A stretch of 64,000 bases of DNA from Enterococcus thailandicus (GCF_001886265.1 NZ_JXLE01000011.1:1-64000); one strand, 5' to 3'; positions 1 to 8,274 are shown, counted from the first letter of the stretch. Made by a program: numbers and translations. Notes: generated by a model not told the origin, from the sequence alone.

Positions 1-404
1 ATGAGAAAAAGCAGCTTTACCTTGGTTCAACTAAATTTGGTAAAGAAGCTCAACTCTATTTACAACATGATAATCAAAATCACATTCTGCACATTCTGCC
101 CTTTACCTTTTCCAACTTTAGTGTGGATCGCTTACTCGTCTATTTAGCAAATCAAGAATCCTATTCCTATTTTGGGAAACATTTGCCCAAGGAACTAGGT
201 GAAAAAGTCATTCTTCTATACTCGATCAATCAATTGACCGGCGATGTTCGAATCGCCCCATTAGTCTATTCAAAAGAAACAGCCTCCTATCAATACACAG
301 AAGATAATCTATACCTATTAGAACAACAATACCTCTATCTTCCATTCGCAATGGAAATCGAGAAAGAACGCCTGTTAAATGCAGCGTATCCGCAATCAAA
401 ATAA
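1..404 (+). CDS. C-terminal part of an unrecognised protein (cut by window start)
   Basis: The reading frame is open from base 3 to the TAA at 402-404, so about 133 residues are visible and the start lies outside the window. The visible part has no obvious membrane segment or catalytic motif that I recognise. It is mostly soluble-looking with many Tyr, Leu and Gln residues and ends in AAYPQSK. An internal GTG at 123 could be called as a start, but the frame continues upstream without a stop, so I treat it as a partial gene. No function is proposed. Confidence 0.55.
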   Translation, partial: EKKQLYLGSTKFGKEAQLYLQHDNQNHILHILPFTFSNFSVDRLLVYLANQESYSYFGKHLPKELGEKVILLYSINQLTGDVRIAPLVYSKETASYQYTEDNLYLLEQQYLYLPFAMEIEKERLLNAAYPQSK

Positions 405-492
405 GGTGACAAGATTGATAAGCATGTGACAAAGAAAACACTGCTAGGACACTCCCAAATGGGTAGTTGTCACAGTTTCCTGTTCTTTGTTA

Positions 493-546
493 GCCCCCTG
501 TTAGAAAGAGGGGCTTGCCCATGCAGTCCGGCTACGCCGTCCTGCA
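493..546. repeat. two GC-rich hairpins
   Basis: Two short dyads sit side by side. GCCCC (493-497) pairs with GGGGC (510-514). TGCAG (522-526) plus CGGC (529-532) pairs with GCCG (536-539) plus CTGCA (542-546), with a symmetric TC/TC mismatch. They are much more GC-rich than their surroundings. They follow the partial gene and precede the terminator of cadA. They may terminate the upstream gene or be a relic of an integrated element; neither can be shown here. Confidence 0.45.
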
Positions 547-554
547 ACAGCATT

Positions 555-610
555 AAAAAGAGGAAAGACTAGCTTATACGGCGCTGCCGTCGCTAGTCTT
601 TCCTCTTTTT
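555..610. terminator. long bidirectional terminator downstream of cadA
   Basis: Perfect 19-bp arms (555-573 and 592-610) enclose an 18-nt loop that itself contains an ACGGC/GCCGT hairpin. The arms begin with A5 and end with T5, so the hairpin terminates in both directions: cadA leftward and the upstream ORF rightward. Confidence 0.85.
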
Positions 611-624
611 ATGCTACTACTTGT

Positions 625-2742
625 CTATTTAGATTTAACTTTCATCAGTCGTAAGCCGTTCAAGGTAACTAATATAGTTGCTCCCATATCAGCTAAGATA
701 GCAATCCATAACGTTAACCAGCCTGGAACTACAAGTAATAATGCTAATAGTTTGATTCCCAATGAGAAGGTAATATTTTGCTTAATGATTCTCAATGTTT
801 GTCGACTTAATTTAACTATAAAGGGAAGTTTCTGTAAGTCATCACCCATTAAAGCTACATCAGCTGTTTCTAAAGCTGTATCTGTTCCAGCGCCACCCAT
901 TGCGATACCGACTGTTGAGGCAGCTAATGCTGGTGCGTCATTAATACCATCACCAACCATGGCGACTTTTCCATAGGTTTCCTTAAGTGATTTAATATAA
1001 TCTAATTTATCTTGAGGCATCAAATCGCCTTTTATTTCAGTTACACCTGTTTGTTTTCCGATTGACTGAGCAGTTGTAGCATTATCACCAGTCAGCATTA
1101 TCGTATGCTCGATTCCTAAATCATGTAATTTTTCAATGACTGCTTTACTTGATTCTCTTAACTCATCAGCTACTGCAATGACTGCTAAAATTTGTTTATC
1201 TGTTCCTAAGAGCATTGCTGTTTTTCCTTGTTGCTGAAGTCTTTGGTAATTTTCAATAATCTTTGAGTTATCTGTTAAGATAGATTCAAAAAGCTTTGGA
1301 CTCCCTACAAGATAGGTAATCCCCTCAATGTTTCCTTGTATTCCTTTTCCAGTAATTGAAGTAAACTCGTCAACAACTACTGATTTATAAGAAATCGCTC
1401 TATTATCAGCTTCTTTTAAGATTGCTGACGCGAGAGGGTGTTGAGAATATGATTCTAATGCTGTAATAATTGAGAAATATTTCTCTTCGTCTTTTGAATC
1501 AACTGTAGTGAAATCTGTTACCGTTGGTGTTCCTTTAGTCAATGTTCCTGTTTTGTCAAAGGCAATCGCCTTGAGGCCACCAATTTCTTCAAGATAAATA
1601 CCGCCTTTTACCAAAACACCATTTTTAGCAGAGTTTCCAATTGCTGAAACGATAGACACAGGTGTTGAGATTACTAAAGAACAAGGACAGCCAACAACTA
1701 ATAAAGAGAGCCCTTGATACAACCAAGTATTCCAATCTCCGTTAAAAAATAATGGGGGAACGATGACGATTAATGCGGCAATCACCATAATGGTGGGTGT
1801 ATAATATTTCGCAAATTTATCGACAAATGCTTGAGCAGGTGCTCGTTCACCTTGTGCTTCTTCAACTAGGTGAATAATTTTGGCAATTGTCGTGTCGTTC
1901 ACATGCTTTGTAACTTTGACTTCAAGTGCACCTTCTTCATTAATCGTTCCTGCAAAGATATCATCATTAATATTTTTTTCAATAGGGACAGATTCACCGG
2001 TAATCGCAGCCTGATTTACTGAGGAATGGCCTTTAATGACTTGACCATCCATAGCAATTTTTTGTCCAGGCTTAATGATCATAATATCGCCTACTTCGAT
2101 TTTTGAAACATTAATCATTTGTTCAACATTATTTCTTCTAATTAATGCTTCTTTCGGAGCAATATCCATTAGGGAACGTATTGATTGTCTTGCTTTATCC
2201 ATTGAAAACCGTTCTAAAGCTTCGCTAATTGCAAATAAGATAACAACGATTGAGCCCTCAGTCCACTCGCCAATAATTGCAGCACCAATGATTGCAATTG
2301 TCATAAGAGATTCCATTGAGAAATTCAATTTTAATAGGTCTGAAAATCCTTCTTTAAACAAACTAAATCCGCCGATAATAATCGCTAGTATAAATAATCC
2401 TTCTGTTAATAGCGCATCTTCACCGTTAACTACTTGAGATCCTAATGCCAAAATAATTAAAAACAGTGAAACCAATAGGTTCCAGTTTCTTTTCACAAAA
2501 GGCTCTTTTGTTTCAATGCGAGGTTCTGTATCATGTTCGGACTGAACTTTAAGATTCTCAAAAGCTCCTGCAGCTTCAATTTCCGCAATAGTCGCTTCGC
2601 CTTCGATAGAGATTTTTCCGGCACCGAAATTTACTTTTGCATCGGTAACTTTTGGTATTTGAGAAACATTTTTTTCGAATTTTGCCGCACAATTCGTACA
2701 GCTCAATCCTTCAACCCGATAGACTTGTTTTTTTTCACTCAT
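625..2742 (-). CDS. cadA: CadA-type Cd2+/Zn2+/Pb2+-exporting P1B ATPase
   Basis: This membrane pump expels divalent soft metals using ATP. The 705-residue protein has one N-terminal HMA domain with the CxxC metal site (C15, C18), membrane helices, the actuator motif TGES, the transmembrane metal motif CPC at 352-354, the phosphorylation motif DKTGT with Asp396, an HP motif (SQHPLA), TGDN and [13 protein letters not shown] with CTNC marks the Zn/Cd/Pb subgroup rather than copper pumps. The ATG at 2742 overlaps the cadC stop by ATGA, so translation is coupled. Expression should be relieved by CadC when metal is present. Length and motifs are complete, so the gene looks functional. Confidence 0.95.
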   Translation of the reverse strand: MSEKKQVYRVEGLSCTNCAAKFEKNVSQIPKVTDAKVNFGAGKISIEGEATIAEIEAAGAFENLKVQSEHDTEPRIETKEPFVKRNWNLLVSLFLIILALGSQVVNGEDALLTEGLFILAIIIGGFSLFKEGFSDLLKLNFSMESLMTIAIIGAAIIGEWTEGSIVVILFAISEALERFSMDKARQSIRSLMDIAPKEALIRRNNVEQMINVSKIEVGDIMIIKPGQKIAMDGQVIKGHSSVNQAAITGESVPIEKNINDDIFAGTINEEGALEVKVTKHVNDTTIAKIIHLVEEAQGERAPAQAFVDKFAKYYTPTIMVIAALIVIVPPLFFNGDWNTWLYQGLSLLVVGCPCSLVISTPVSIVSAIGNSAKNGVLVKGGIYLEEIGGLKAIAFDKTGTLTKGTPTVTDFTTVDSKDEEKYFSIITALESYSQHPLASAILKEADNRAISYKSVVVDEFTSITGKGIQGNIEGITYLVGSPKLFESILTDNSKIIENYQRLQQQGKTAMLLGTDKQILAVIAVADELRESSKAVIEKLHDLGIEHTIMLTGDNATTAQSIGKQTGVTEIKGDLMPQDKLDYIKSLKETYGKVAMVGDGINDAPALAASTVGIAMGGAGTDTALETADVALMGDDLQKLPFIVKLSRQTLRIIKQNITFSLGIKLLALLLVVPGWLTLWIAILADMGATILVTLNGLRLMKVKSK

Positions 2743-3098
2743 ACTAGCACCTCATCTTCTAAATACAGTTTGGAATTTAGTAGTTGGACAAATTTATCAT
2801 TCTTGATAGAGTAATAAACCAATTTCCCTACTTTCCGACTCACAACAATTCCATTTTTTTTCAATGATAATAAATGGTGTGAGGTTGTTGCCACGGTTGC
2901 CTCGATAGTTGCTGCGATATCACATACACATAATTCATCCTCATAACTTAGGGCGTAGATAATTTTTAAGCGATTCTCATCAGCTAAAATTTTGAAGACA
3001 CTTTTTAAGCTCGAAATATCCTCAGTTTGTAACTTTTCTTTTCCTAGTAAAACTTTATCTTCATGAACACATGAGATTTCACAAATTTCGTTTTTCAT
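2739..3098 (-). CDS. cadC: CadC-like ArsR/SmtB-family metal-sensing repressor
   Basis: A 119-residue winged-helix repressor of its own operon. The N-terminal C6 and C10 and the ELCVCD pair C57/C59 match the four-cysteine Cd/Pb site known from staphylococcal CadC. The HTH is [19 protein letters not shown] and the C-terminal dimerisation segment is present. An AGGAGGAGC ribosome site precedes the ATG at 3098. It is the first gene of cadCA and overlaps cadA by ATGA. Metal binding should release it from the operator just upstream. Confidence 0.93.
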   Translation of the reverse strand: MKNEICEISCVHEDKVLLGKEKLQTEDISSLKSVFKILADENRLKIIYALSYEDELCVCDIAATIEATVATTSHHLLSLKKNGIVVSRKVGKLVYYSIKNDKFVQLLNSKLYLEDEVLV

Positions 3099-3112
3099 AC
3101 AGCTCCTCCTTT

Positions 3113-3175
3113 ATTCTAATGGATATTTGAATGTAGTGTATCATAGATTAATAGAATAATCAAATTTTAATTTGA
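3113..3175 (-). promoter_or_regulatory. cadCA promoter and CadC operator
   Basis: Read on the minus strand, TTGATT (3158-3163) and TACACT (3135-3140) are 17 bp apart. Directly downstream is the imperfect dyad ATTCTAAT-GGAT-ATTTGAAT (3113-3132). Its central 16 bp differ at three positions from the pI258 cad operator as I remember it (TCAAATAAATATTTGA). A second dyad, TCAAAT-TTTA-ATTTGA (3160-3175), overlaps the -35 element. The promoter is seen directly; CadC binding is inferred. Confidence 0.75.
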
Positions 3176-3187
3176 ATATGCGAGGAG

Positions 3188-3218
3188 TTATATAGATTGT
3201 ATGGATGCATCTATATAA
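3188..3218. promoter_or_regulatory. 10-bp-arm inverted repeat between cadC and arsC
   Basis: TTATATAGAT (3188-3197) and ATCTATATAA (3209-3218) are perfect inverted arms separated by 11 bp. The inner ATAGAT/ATCTAT core is the same as in the dyad overlapping the arsC promoter about 100 bp downstream, so one regulator might bind both. The regulator is unknown. Confidence 0.45.
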
Positions 3219-3292
3219 GTAGTGATTTTCAAATTAGATTGAATCGAATGCAAATAATAAACTAATTAATTTGAACTGAAAGACAGAAGCAT

Positions 3293-3321
3293 TTGACAAA
3301 ACATAGATGATTATCTATATT
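3293..3321 (+). promoter_or_regulatory. arsC promoter with overlapping dyad
   Basis: TTGACA (3293-3298), a 17-bp spacer and TATATT (3316-3321) form a near-consensus sigma-A promoter. The 16-bp dyad ATAGAT-GATT-ATCTAT (3303-3318) occupies the spacer, the position expected for an ArsR-type repressor. The leader to arsC is about 130 nt. Confidence 0.7.
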
Positions 3322-3455
3322 TTTACATAAGCGCCGGCAGTTGGCATCTTAGTTGAAGTGCCAGTCATGTTACTGTTAGTTAAAATATCTAATCGCACAA
3401 AAAAATTGGTTCATTCAAAATCCATCAGAATTGTCTGATATCGGAGGAAATAATA

Positions 3456-3863
3456 ATGAGAAAAATTTACTTTTTATGTACAGGCAATTCTTGTCGTAGT
3501 CAAATTGCAGAAGGCTATGGGAAAGCGATTTTGCCAACAGATGAATTTGAAATTAAAAGCGCCGGCATTGAACAACATGGGTTAAATCCTAGAGCCGTTC
3601 AAGTAATGGCTGAGGAAGGGATAGATATCTCTACGCAAACATCTGATTTGATCGATATGGATTATTTTAATCAAGCAGACCTAATTATTACGCTATGTGG
3701 CGATGCCAAAGATAAATGTCCAGTAATTCCAAAAGGGATTAAGCATGTTCATTGGGATTTGGAAGATCCAGCCAAAGCAACTGGAACAGAAGAAGAAATC
3801 ATTAATAAATTCAGAGAAATTAGAGATGATATAAAAAGTCGTGTAGCGAATTTGCTAGATTAA
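3456..3863 (+). CDS. arsC: thioredoxin-coupled arsenate reductase
   Basis: This low-molecular-weight phosphatase-fold enzyme reduces arsenate to arsenite. The P-loop CTGNSCRS gives the nucleophile C8 and R14, and the redox pair C81 and C88 (LCGDAKDKC) has the same 7-residue spacing as C82/C89 of S. aureus pI258 ArsC, so the complete three-cysteine relay is present. It has 135 residues, near the family's usual 131. GGAGG at 3443-3447 supports the ATG at 3456. No arsR or arsB is visible beside it, so arsenite must leave by a pump encoded elsewhere. The adjacent cadCA suggests a metal-resistance island. Confidence 0.92.
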   Translation: MRKIYFLCTGNSCRSQIAEGYGKAILPTDEFEIKSAGIEQHGLNPRAVQVMAEEGIDISTQTSDLIDMDYFNQADLIITLCGDAKDKCPVIPKGIKHVHWDLEDPAKATGTEEEIINKFREIRDDIKSRVANLLD

Positions 3864-4350
3864 GTAGCAACTGTCATCTATCTCGGTAAAAGATAAAAAG
3901 ACGTAAAATGTCCTTTTGATAAATTGGAAAATTAAAGTAAAAGCCGTGCGAAGTGAAACATAAATCTTCGATGGCTCTTACTATTTTAAGAGAAAAGGAT
4001 CTGCTTTTGGCGTAAAATTGGATTTATCTATCTGACATACTGACGAGTATTTTTTGACCCTATATTTGACCTTCTCAATCACATTTAAGTAGGTGTGACC
4101 GGCTTATACAATTATTCGAGAATCTAGTAGCTTAGCTAATTCTGGCCTTGAAACCCCTATTAGACAGCTATCCAGCCATCAATACGGTCTCAAATAAATA
4201 AGAGGGGAGGAATAACTCTAAAAAAGATTGATAAACTAGTAAGAAAATTGTATTCAACTACCATTCATCTTTGGTTCAAATTGGTTCAAGTAATATCAAT
4301 ATTAATCCTATTTTATCCATATCAAACTGTTTTTTAGATGTTTGTAATGT
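3864..4350. other. gene-free stretch after arsC
   Basis: No ORF with a normal start is convincing here. A 41-codon open frame (4212-4337) encodes a basic then hydrophobic peptide and is preceded by GGGGAGG, but it lacks ATG, GTG or TTG (see findings). No clear terminator follows arsC. The stretch may be eroded remains of earlier genes. Confidence 0.5.
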
Positions 4351-4353
4351 TGA

Positions 4354-4478
4354 TATAATTGGATTTCTATTGATAGAAGTACTTGTAATAAGTACGAGTC
4401 ACATCTCAAAACGTTAATATATCTTATATATCAACATTTCAGACACTTTCCAATTTTCGGAAGGTGTCTTTTTTTTAT
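4354..4478 (+). ncRNA. candidate small RNA with its own promoter and terminator
   Basis: An extended -10 (TG-A-TATAAT, 4351-4359) is followed by three hairpins: TTCTA/TAGAA (4365-4378), GTACTT/AAGTAC (4379-4395) and AGACACTTTCC/GGAAGGTGTCT (4441-4469), the last followed by T8. The transcript would be about 110 nt. The -35 is poor (TTTTTA). No peptide fits, so it is either a regulatory RNA or the terminated leader of a lost gene. It lies about 690 bp upstream of the bacteriocin precursor. Confidence 0.4.
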
Positions 4479-4479
4479 T

Positions 4480-4937
4480 TATTACGACTTCGAATCTATA
4501 GGTTAGAGGCAACTTGCTTCTAATTATCACCTTTTTCGTCTAATCAGTGAAAAACTAGTTCTGCTCGTCCAACAAAAATTGAGGATCTAACAAATGAGAT
4601 ACGTTATTTCACGAAAATTGTAGAACAGTGAGCCTCTTTCCAAAAACTTTCATCTTCGTAGACTGAACTGTGCAATTCTCACTACACGGTTTTTGTACAT
4701 TTTTGAACTAACTTGAGAAATTTTCCATCTTTAGAATTTTGTAAAGTCTTGTTGAGCCAAGCGTGATCTGTTTTTCATAAAAAAGTCTTTTTTTAAAGAA
4801 AACAAATAATAGTTTATGGATAAGTACACAATTAAGCATGAGATCATCCAATGAGAAAGGATGAGATTGAGTCTAAAAGCACCTAGTACGTGCTAATAGG
4901 CTATCGTGTTTTTTAGTACGGCTGTAGATTGCTAGAA
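4480..4937. other. gene-free stretch before the bacteriocin promoter
   Basis: No ORF with a start and ribosome site is convincing on either strand. Short open segments on both strands are interrupted by stops. I could not recognise a transposase remnant or a known repeat. The base composition resembles the surrounding low-GC DNA. Confidence 0.45.
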
Positions 4938-5018
4938 ATTAGGATACTTTACCAATTAGGCACTTTAAACTGTTATTTAGGTAATTTCTAAAACATGGAA
5001 CTTTTCAACGAATAAACT
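4938..5018 (+). promoter_or_regulatory. bacteriocin operon promoter with LytTR-type direct repeats
   Basis: TTAGGCA (4956) and TTAGGTA (4977) are direct repeats exactly 21 bp apart, two helical turns, and a third TTAGG lies at 4939. A -10 candidate TAAACT (5013-5018) begins 35 bp after the first base of the TAGG core of the promoter-proximal repeat. The convergent pheromone operon has the same layout (TAGGA repeats 21 bp apart, -10 at the same offset). Sites of this kind are bound by LytTR response regulators such as AgrA and FsrA. There is no good -35, as expected for an activated promoter. Repeats are seen; binding is inferred. Confidence 0.65.
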
Positions 5019-5163
5019 AAAAATATCTTATTAATTGATCAATATAAGAAAATAGCTTCAAGGAGATGATGAACCTGCTTTCTCACCTATTTATGGATAG
5101 CTAGGTGATTTATTCAGTGGTGGTAGTAACAGTTTTTAAACAATAAAACATGGAGGAAGTATT

Positions 5164-5427
5164 ATGAAAAAGAATTTATTATTAGTTTTACCAATTGTAG
5201 GTATCGTAGGATTATTTGTGGGTGCACCAATGCTAACTGCTAACCTTGGGATCTCTTCTTATGCAGCAAAAAAAGTTATTGACATAATTAATACTGGTAG
5301 CGCAGTCGCTACAATCATTGCTCTTGTCACTGCTGTTGTTGGAGGCGGCTTGATTACAGCTGGGATTGTTGCTACAGCGAAATCATTGATTAAAAAATAT
5401 GGAGCTAAATATGCAGCAGCTTGGTAA
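5164..5427 (+). CDS. enkB: circular bacteriocin precursor, enterocin NKR-5-3B type
   Basis: The 87-residue precursor has a 23-residue leader ending GAPM and a 64-residue core from Leu24 to Trp87, which matches enterocin NKR-5-3B of E. faecium as I remember it. Maturation removes the leader and joins Leu24 to Trp87 to give a head-to-tail cyclic, four-helix, cationic saposin-like peptide that permeabilises Gram-positive membranes. The core is hydrophobic with Lys clusters (LIKKYGAKY). GGAGG lies before the ATG. The four genes downstream are the matching maturation, export and immunity set. It is preceded by a leader of about 135 nt and by direct repeats suggesting pheromone control. Confidence 0.95.
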   Translation: MKKNLLLVLPIVGIVGLFVGAPMLTANLGISSYAAKKVIDIINTGSAVATIIALVTAVVGGGLITAGIVATAKSLIKKYGAKYAAAW

Positions 5428-6583
5428 AAACGTATTAAAGGCGACTATCAAGTCGCCTTTAATTTTCCCAAAAAAACTTCTTTTAGCGCAATATCGGAAA
5501 CGAATAAATTGGCCATGGTCAACAAAATCATTATTTTTTGTCGCTTCGAGTGTTTACCTTATTTCAGCACTACTATTGGGATTTTTTGATTCCGTTTTTT
5601 CTAATGTCATATTTTCATTCAGTGTTTTCGTCTTGCTACTAAATTATAATTTGCCTTTGACTAGTGATGTCTTCAACATGAAAAAATTCAGGGTAGTATT
5701 AGCGAATAATCATGGAAAAAAGAGATTTCTTTTATGGTTAATCCTTTATTATAATCCTTTTATTTTAGTAGGCGTTCTGTTTTTTGCTTCTTCTGTATGT
5801 GCTAGTTTTATTCAAGGTAATTTTATTCATTCGATTGATCTATTTTTTCTATTCATTTTATCAATTCAAGTGTTGATTGCAGAAATAGTTATGTCAAGAA
5901 GAGGAAAGGCAGTCACAACACTTCAATTAGTCTTTTTTTTAGCTACAACTATTTTGCAGATGAATCTTATTATTAAATATGTGCTTTATCTTTTATTGTC
6001 AATAATTGGTTATTTGTTTTTTAGGAATCCTAACGATTTTTATTTTCAAAAAGTAACTAAATCTAAAAATAGTACTAGTCGTTCTGTCTTAAAAACGATG
6101 TTATACAACGTAATATTCAGTGATAAGAAGCAAAAGATATTCATGCTGGTGCCAGGGGTGATTGCGCCATTAATCGCTCATAAATTAGGTGCTTCGTTTT
6201 CCCCTGCAATTACTTTTATTTTAATGTTACTTGTCCAATACGAAATTGTAATTGATAATCAGCTAGAAGATTTCGAAGTACCATTAGCAAAAATTAAAGC
6301 TCTAAAATCTGCAAAAATTTCATTTTTTAAAAGATTTGTTTCAACTCTATATTTTAAACTGTCAATGTTCACTATTTTTATTATTTTGATTGCAAATTAT
6401 TTTTACTCTCGAAATTTTATTGAGTTTATTATTCCGAGTATCGTTGAGACTATCTACATACCGTTAATGTCCATGTATTATTTGTTCTTTTTGGAAAGAG
6501 AATTGATGACAAGATCTCATATAAATTCAGTTTTGCGTGAATTTTTGCCGATTACGATTATCTTCACTTTCTTTATTTTTTAG
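5411..6583 (+). CDS. enkB1: circular bacteriocin maturation membrane protein (EnkB1-like)
   Basis: A large polytopic membrane protein of about 390 residues with many hydrophobic segments from residue 40 to the C-terminus and short basic loops. It has no catalytic motif I recognise. Position directly after the precursor and size match the large membrane protein always found in circular bacteriocin clusters, thought to act in leader removal, cyclisation or export. I chose ATG 5411 because GGAG (5401-5404) lies 6 nt upstream; ATG 5399 is possible but has no ribosome site. Either start overlaps the end of enkB, so translation is coupled. The biochemical role of this family is not settled. Confidence 0.8.
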   Translation: MQQLGKNVLKATIKSPLIFPKKLLLAQYRKRINWPWSTKSLFFVASSVYLISALLLGFFDSVFSNVIFSFSVFVLLLNYNLPLTSDVFNMKKFRVVLANNHGKKRFLLWLILYYNPFILVGVLFFASSVCASFIQGNFIHSIDLFFLFILSIQVLIAEIVMSRRGKAVTTLQLVFFLATTILQMNLIIKYVLYLLLSIIGYLFFRNPNDFYFQKVTKSKNSTSRSVLKTMLYNVIFSDKKQKIFMLVPGVIAPLIAHKLGASFSPAITFILMLLVQYEIVIDNQLEDFEVPLAKIKALKSAKISFFKRFVSTLYFKLSMFTIFIILIANYFYSRNFIEFIIPSIVETIYIPLMSMYYLFFLERELMTRSHINSVLREFLPITIIFTFFIF

Positions 6584-6600
6584 GATGGGGAGGAATTCTT

Positions 6601-7104
6601 ATAGATACTTTAGATGTAAACATTAATATAAAGAAACGGGTAATACTATTTTTTGTGGTTTCAATTTTTATTTTTCTAATTCTATTCTTGTTTTACCAAT
6701 ATAGTGGAATTTTACAAACTGAAGAGTTAGTCTCAACCCCTCCTGTAAAAGGGCTAGAATATGTTGAGGCCATCTTTGTCAACAATCTACTAAATTACTT
6801 ACAGTATTTATTTTTTCCAGTTGCTCCGGTATTAATTATTAAAGACGATATCCTTCTTTCTGTACCTATTGCGCAATCTGCAATCAATTTTGGGGTGATT
6901 CAAACATTAAAAAATTTATTTCCTCATGGATTTTTGGAGATACCAAATATTCTTTGTTTTCAATTTTTGTCTATAACCATGTTTTATCAATTATTTTTTA
7001 AAGGCTGGAAAACTTTAGTACCAACTTTTATGAAGCTTCGAAAAGTATATTTAGCTTCATTATTAGTTATTTTAATTGCTGCAATAGTAGAAGGGGTATT
7101 CTAA
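6601..7104 (+). CDS. enkB2: SpoIIM/DUF95-like membrane protein of bacteriocin cluster (EnkB2-like)
   Basis: A 167-residue integral membrane protein in the place held by the SpoIIM/DUF95 protein in circular bacteriocin operons, thought to join the maturation and secretion complex. No ATG is available. A strong GGGGAGG (6587-6593) lies 7 nt before an ATA at 6601, and the frame is open from there; the first standard start is GTG 6655, which has no ribosome site and would begin inside the first membrane helix. I therefore favour the upstream start, giving a cytoplasmic head IDTLDVNINIKKR. The stop overlaps the next ATG (TAATG). Confidence 0.7.
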   Translation: MDTLDVNINIKKRVILFFVVSIFIFLILFLFYQYSGILQTEELVSTPPVKGLEYVEAIFVNNLLNYLQYLFFPVAPVLIIKDDILLSVPIAQSAINFGVIQTLKNLFPHGFLEIPNILCFQFLSITMFYQLFFKGWKTLVPTFMKLRKVYLASLLVILIAAIVEGVF

Positions 7105-7694
7105 TGATAGAAATAAAAAGCTTGAAAAAAAAATATACAAATAATCAAATTCTCAATGAGCTGAATTATACTTTAAAGGATGAAATTTACGTGCTATACG
7201 GAAAAAACGGAGTAGGAAAAACTACGTTAATGAATTTATTAACAGGGATAGAATCCCCAGATTCAGGAGAAATAAAAAACGAGTCAGGATTATCTTCCTT
7301 ATATTTAGAAGCGGTAGGAATAGGAATGTCTGATATGTCAATCAGAGATAATATTAAATTGCTTTACTGGTTATATGGGGAGCGATGCACAGATGAAATT
7401 CTTGAATTGCTTTCAGAAACTTTATATAGTAAAGAACAGCTTGATACTGAGTATGCTTTAGCTTCTTTAGGAATGAAATTAAAGGTTGGTTTATCACTAC
7501 TATATGCAGCCAAAGAGTGGGGATTGATCGTACTTGATGAAACATTATCTGGAATTGATCCACAATCTAAGAAAGTTATACTTGAGCAACTAAAAACTAA
7601 AAAATGTCCAGTAATTATAGTATCTCATAACTTTGATAATATAAATTCATACAAAAAAATTGAGCTAACGAAAGAAGGAATAGTAAATCAATGA
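7104..7694 (+). CDS. enkB3: ABC transporter ATPase of circular bacteriocin cluster (EnkB3-like)
   Basis: A 196-residue stand-alone nucleotide-binding subunit. Walker A GKNGVGKTT is at 33-41, Walker B with catalytic glutamate is LIVLDE, followed by a D-loop (GIDP) and an H-loop (VSHN). The signature segment is weak: ASLGMKLKVGLS replaces LSGGQ. Such divergence is common in small bacteriocin ATPases. It probably energises export or self-protection with the neighbouring membrane proteins. It overlaps both neighbours (TAATG and ATGA). Confidence 0.88.
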   Translation: MIEIKSLKKKYTNNQILNELNYTLKDEIYVLYGKNGVGKTTLMNLLTGIESPDSGEIKNESGLSSLYLEAVGIGMSDMSIRDNIKLLYWLYGERCTDEILELLSETLYSKEQLDTEYALASLGMKLKVGLSLLYAAKEWGLIVLDETLSGIDPQSKKVILEQLKTKKCPVIIVSHNFDNINSYKKIELTKEGIVNQ

Positions 7695-8188
7695 AAGACA
7701 ATATATTTTTTAAAGTGATTATGTCAGTTTTCTACTCAATTGTATTGATGTTGATGTTAATAGAGCTAATTACGAAACCGATATTCAAACCTGTATTTGA
7801 TATAGCTGTTCACGAAACGGGAATACCTGCTAGTAAATTGCTAATAATTTGTGGAATTGCAATCTTTTTGTTTGGTTTTGTTTTACTTTTTTTTCAAACT
7901 GGAATTTATTTTATGGGACTTAAACTTTTTAACACTTCAAAAGAGAATCTAACTAAAATCTTTCCTTCAGTGACGCTTTCGATGAGCATTGTTGGAGTGA
8001 TATTTTTATTTGTTTCAATGTTTATTGACGTTACTAACTCACTAGTTTTATTGACTACCCCAGCAATCGTTTTACTTTTAAATAGTATTATTTATTACAT
8101 TCTTTCAAAAGATAGAAAAGGATTTTTAATCATATTGGTTATCTCAATGGTAATGTATGCTATGAATGGTTTAGTAAATAGAATATAA
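7691..8188 (+). CDS. enkB4: circular bacteriocin immunity/membrane protein (EnkB4-like)
   Basis: A 165-residue protein with four predicted membrane helices (roughly 9-30, 48-75, 95-115 and 118-160) and basic loops. It is last in the bacteriocin operon and starts inside the stop of enkB3 (ATGA). Small hydrophobic basic proteins in this place in circular bacteriocin clusters confer self-immunity; EnkB4 of enterocin NKR-5-3B is reported in that role. The assignment rests on position and character, not on a motif. Confidence 0.75.
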   Translation: MKDNIFFKVIMSVFYSIVLMLMLIELITKPIFKPVFDIAVHETGIPASKLLIICGIAIFLFGFVLLFFQTGIYFMGLKLFNTSKENLTKIFPSVTLSMSIVGVIFLFVSMFIDVTNSLVLLTTPAIVLLLNSIIYYILSKDRKGFLIILVISMVMYAMNGLVNRI

Positions 8189-8273
8189 AAAAGAGGCTGT
8201 GAATATTCTGCATCCTTCAAAAAAGTTAGGTTTTAGTCTAACTTTTTGGGGCGGTGCATTCACAATCTCTTTT
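8189..8273. terminator. bidirectional terminator between bacteriocin and quorum-sensing operons
   Basis: AAAAAAGAGGCTGTGAAT pairs with ATTCACAATCTCTTTTTTT with two mismatches, and an inner AAAGTTAG/CTAACTTT hairpin sits inside. It lies exactly between two convergent operons and has T tracts in both directions. Confidence 0.8.
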
Positions 8274-8274
8274 T

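Noticed and set aside
226-441. Minus-strand 71-codon ORF
   Set aside because: Antisense to the open partial gene, with no ribosome site or recognisable product.
4480-4937. Transposase or IS remnant in the gap before enkB
   Set aside because: Short open segments on the minus strand did not give a transposase motif and no inverted-repeat ends were seen.
5399-5410. ATG 5399 as start of the large bacteriocin membrane protein
   Set aside because: No ribosome site; GGAG is correctly placed for ATG 5411. It remains possible.
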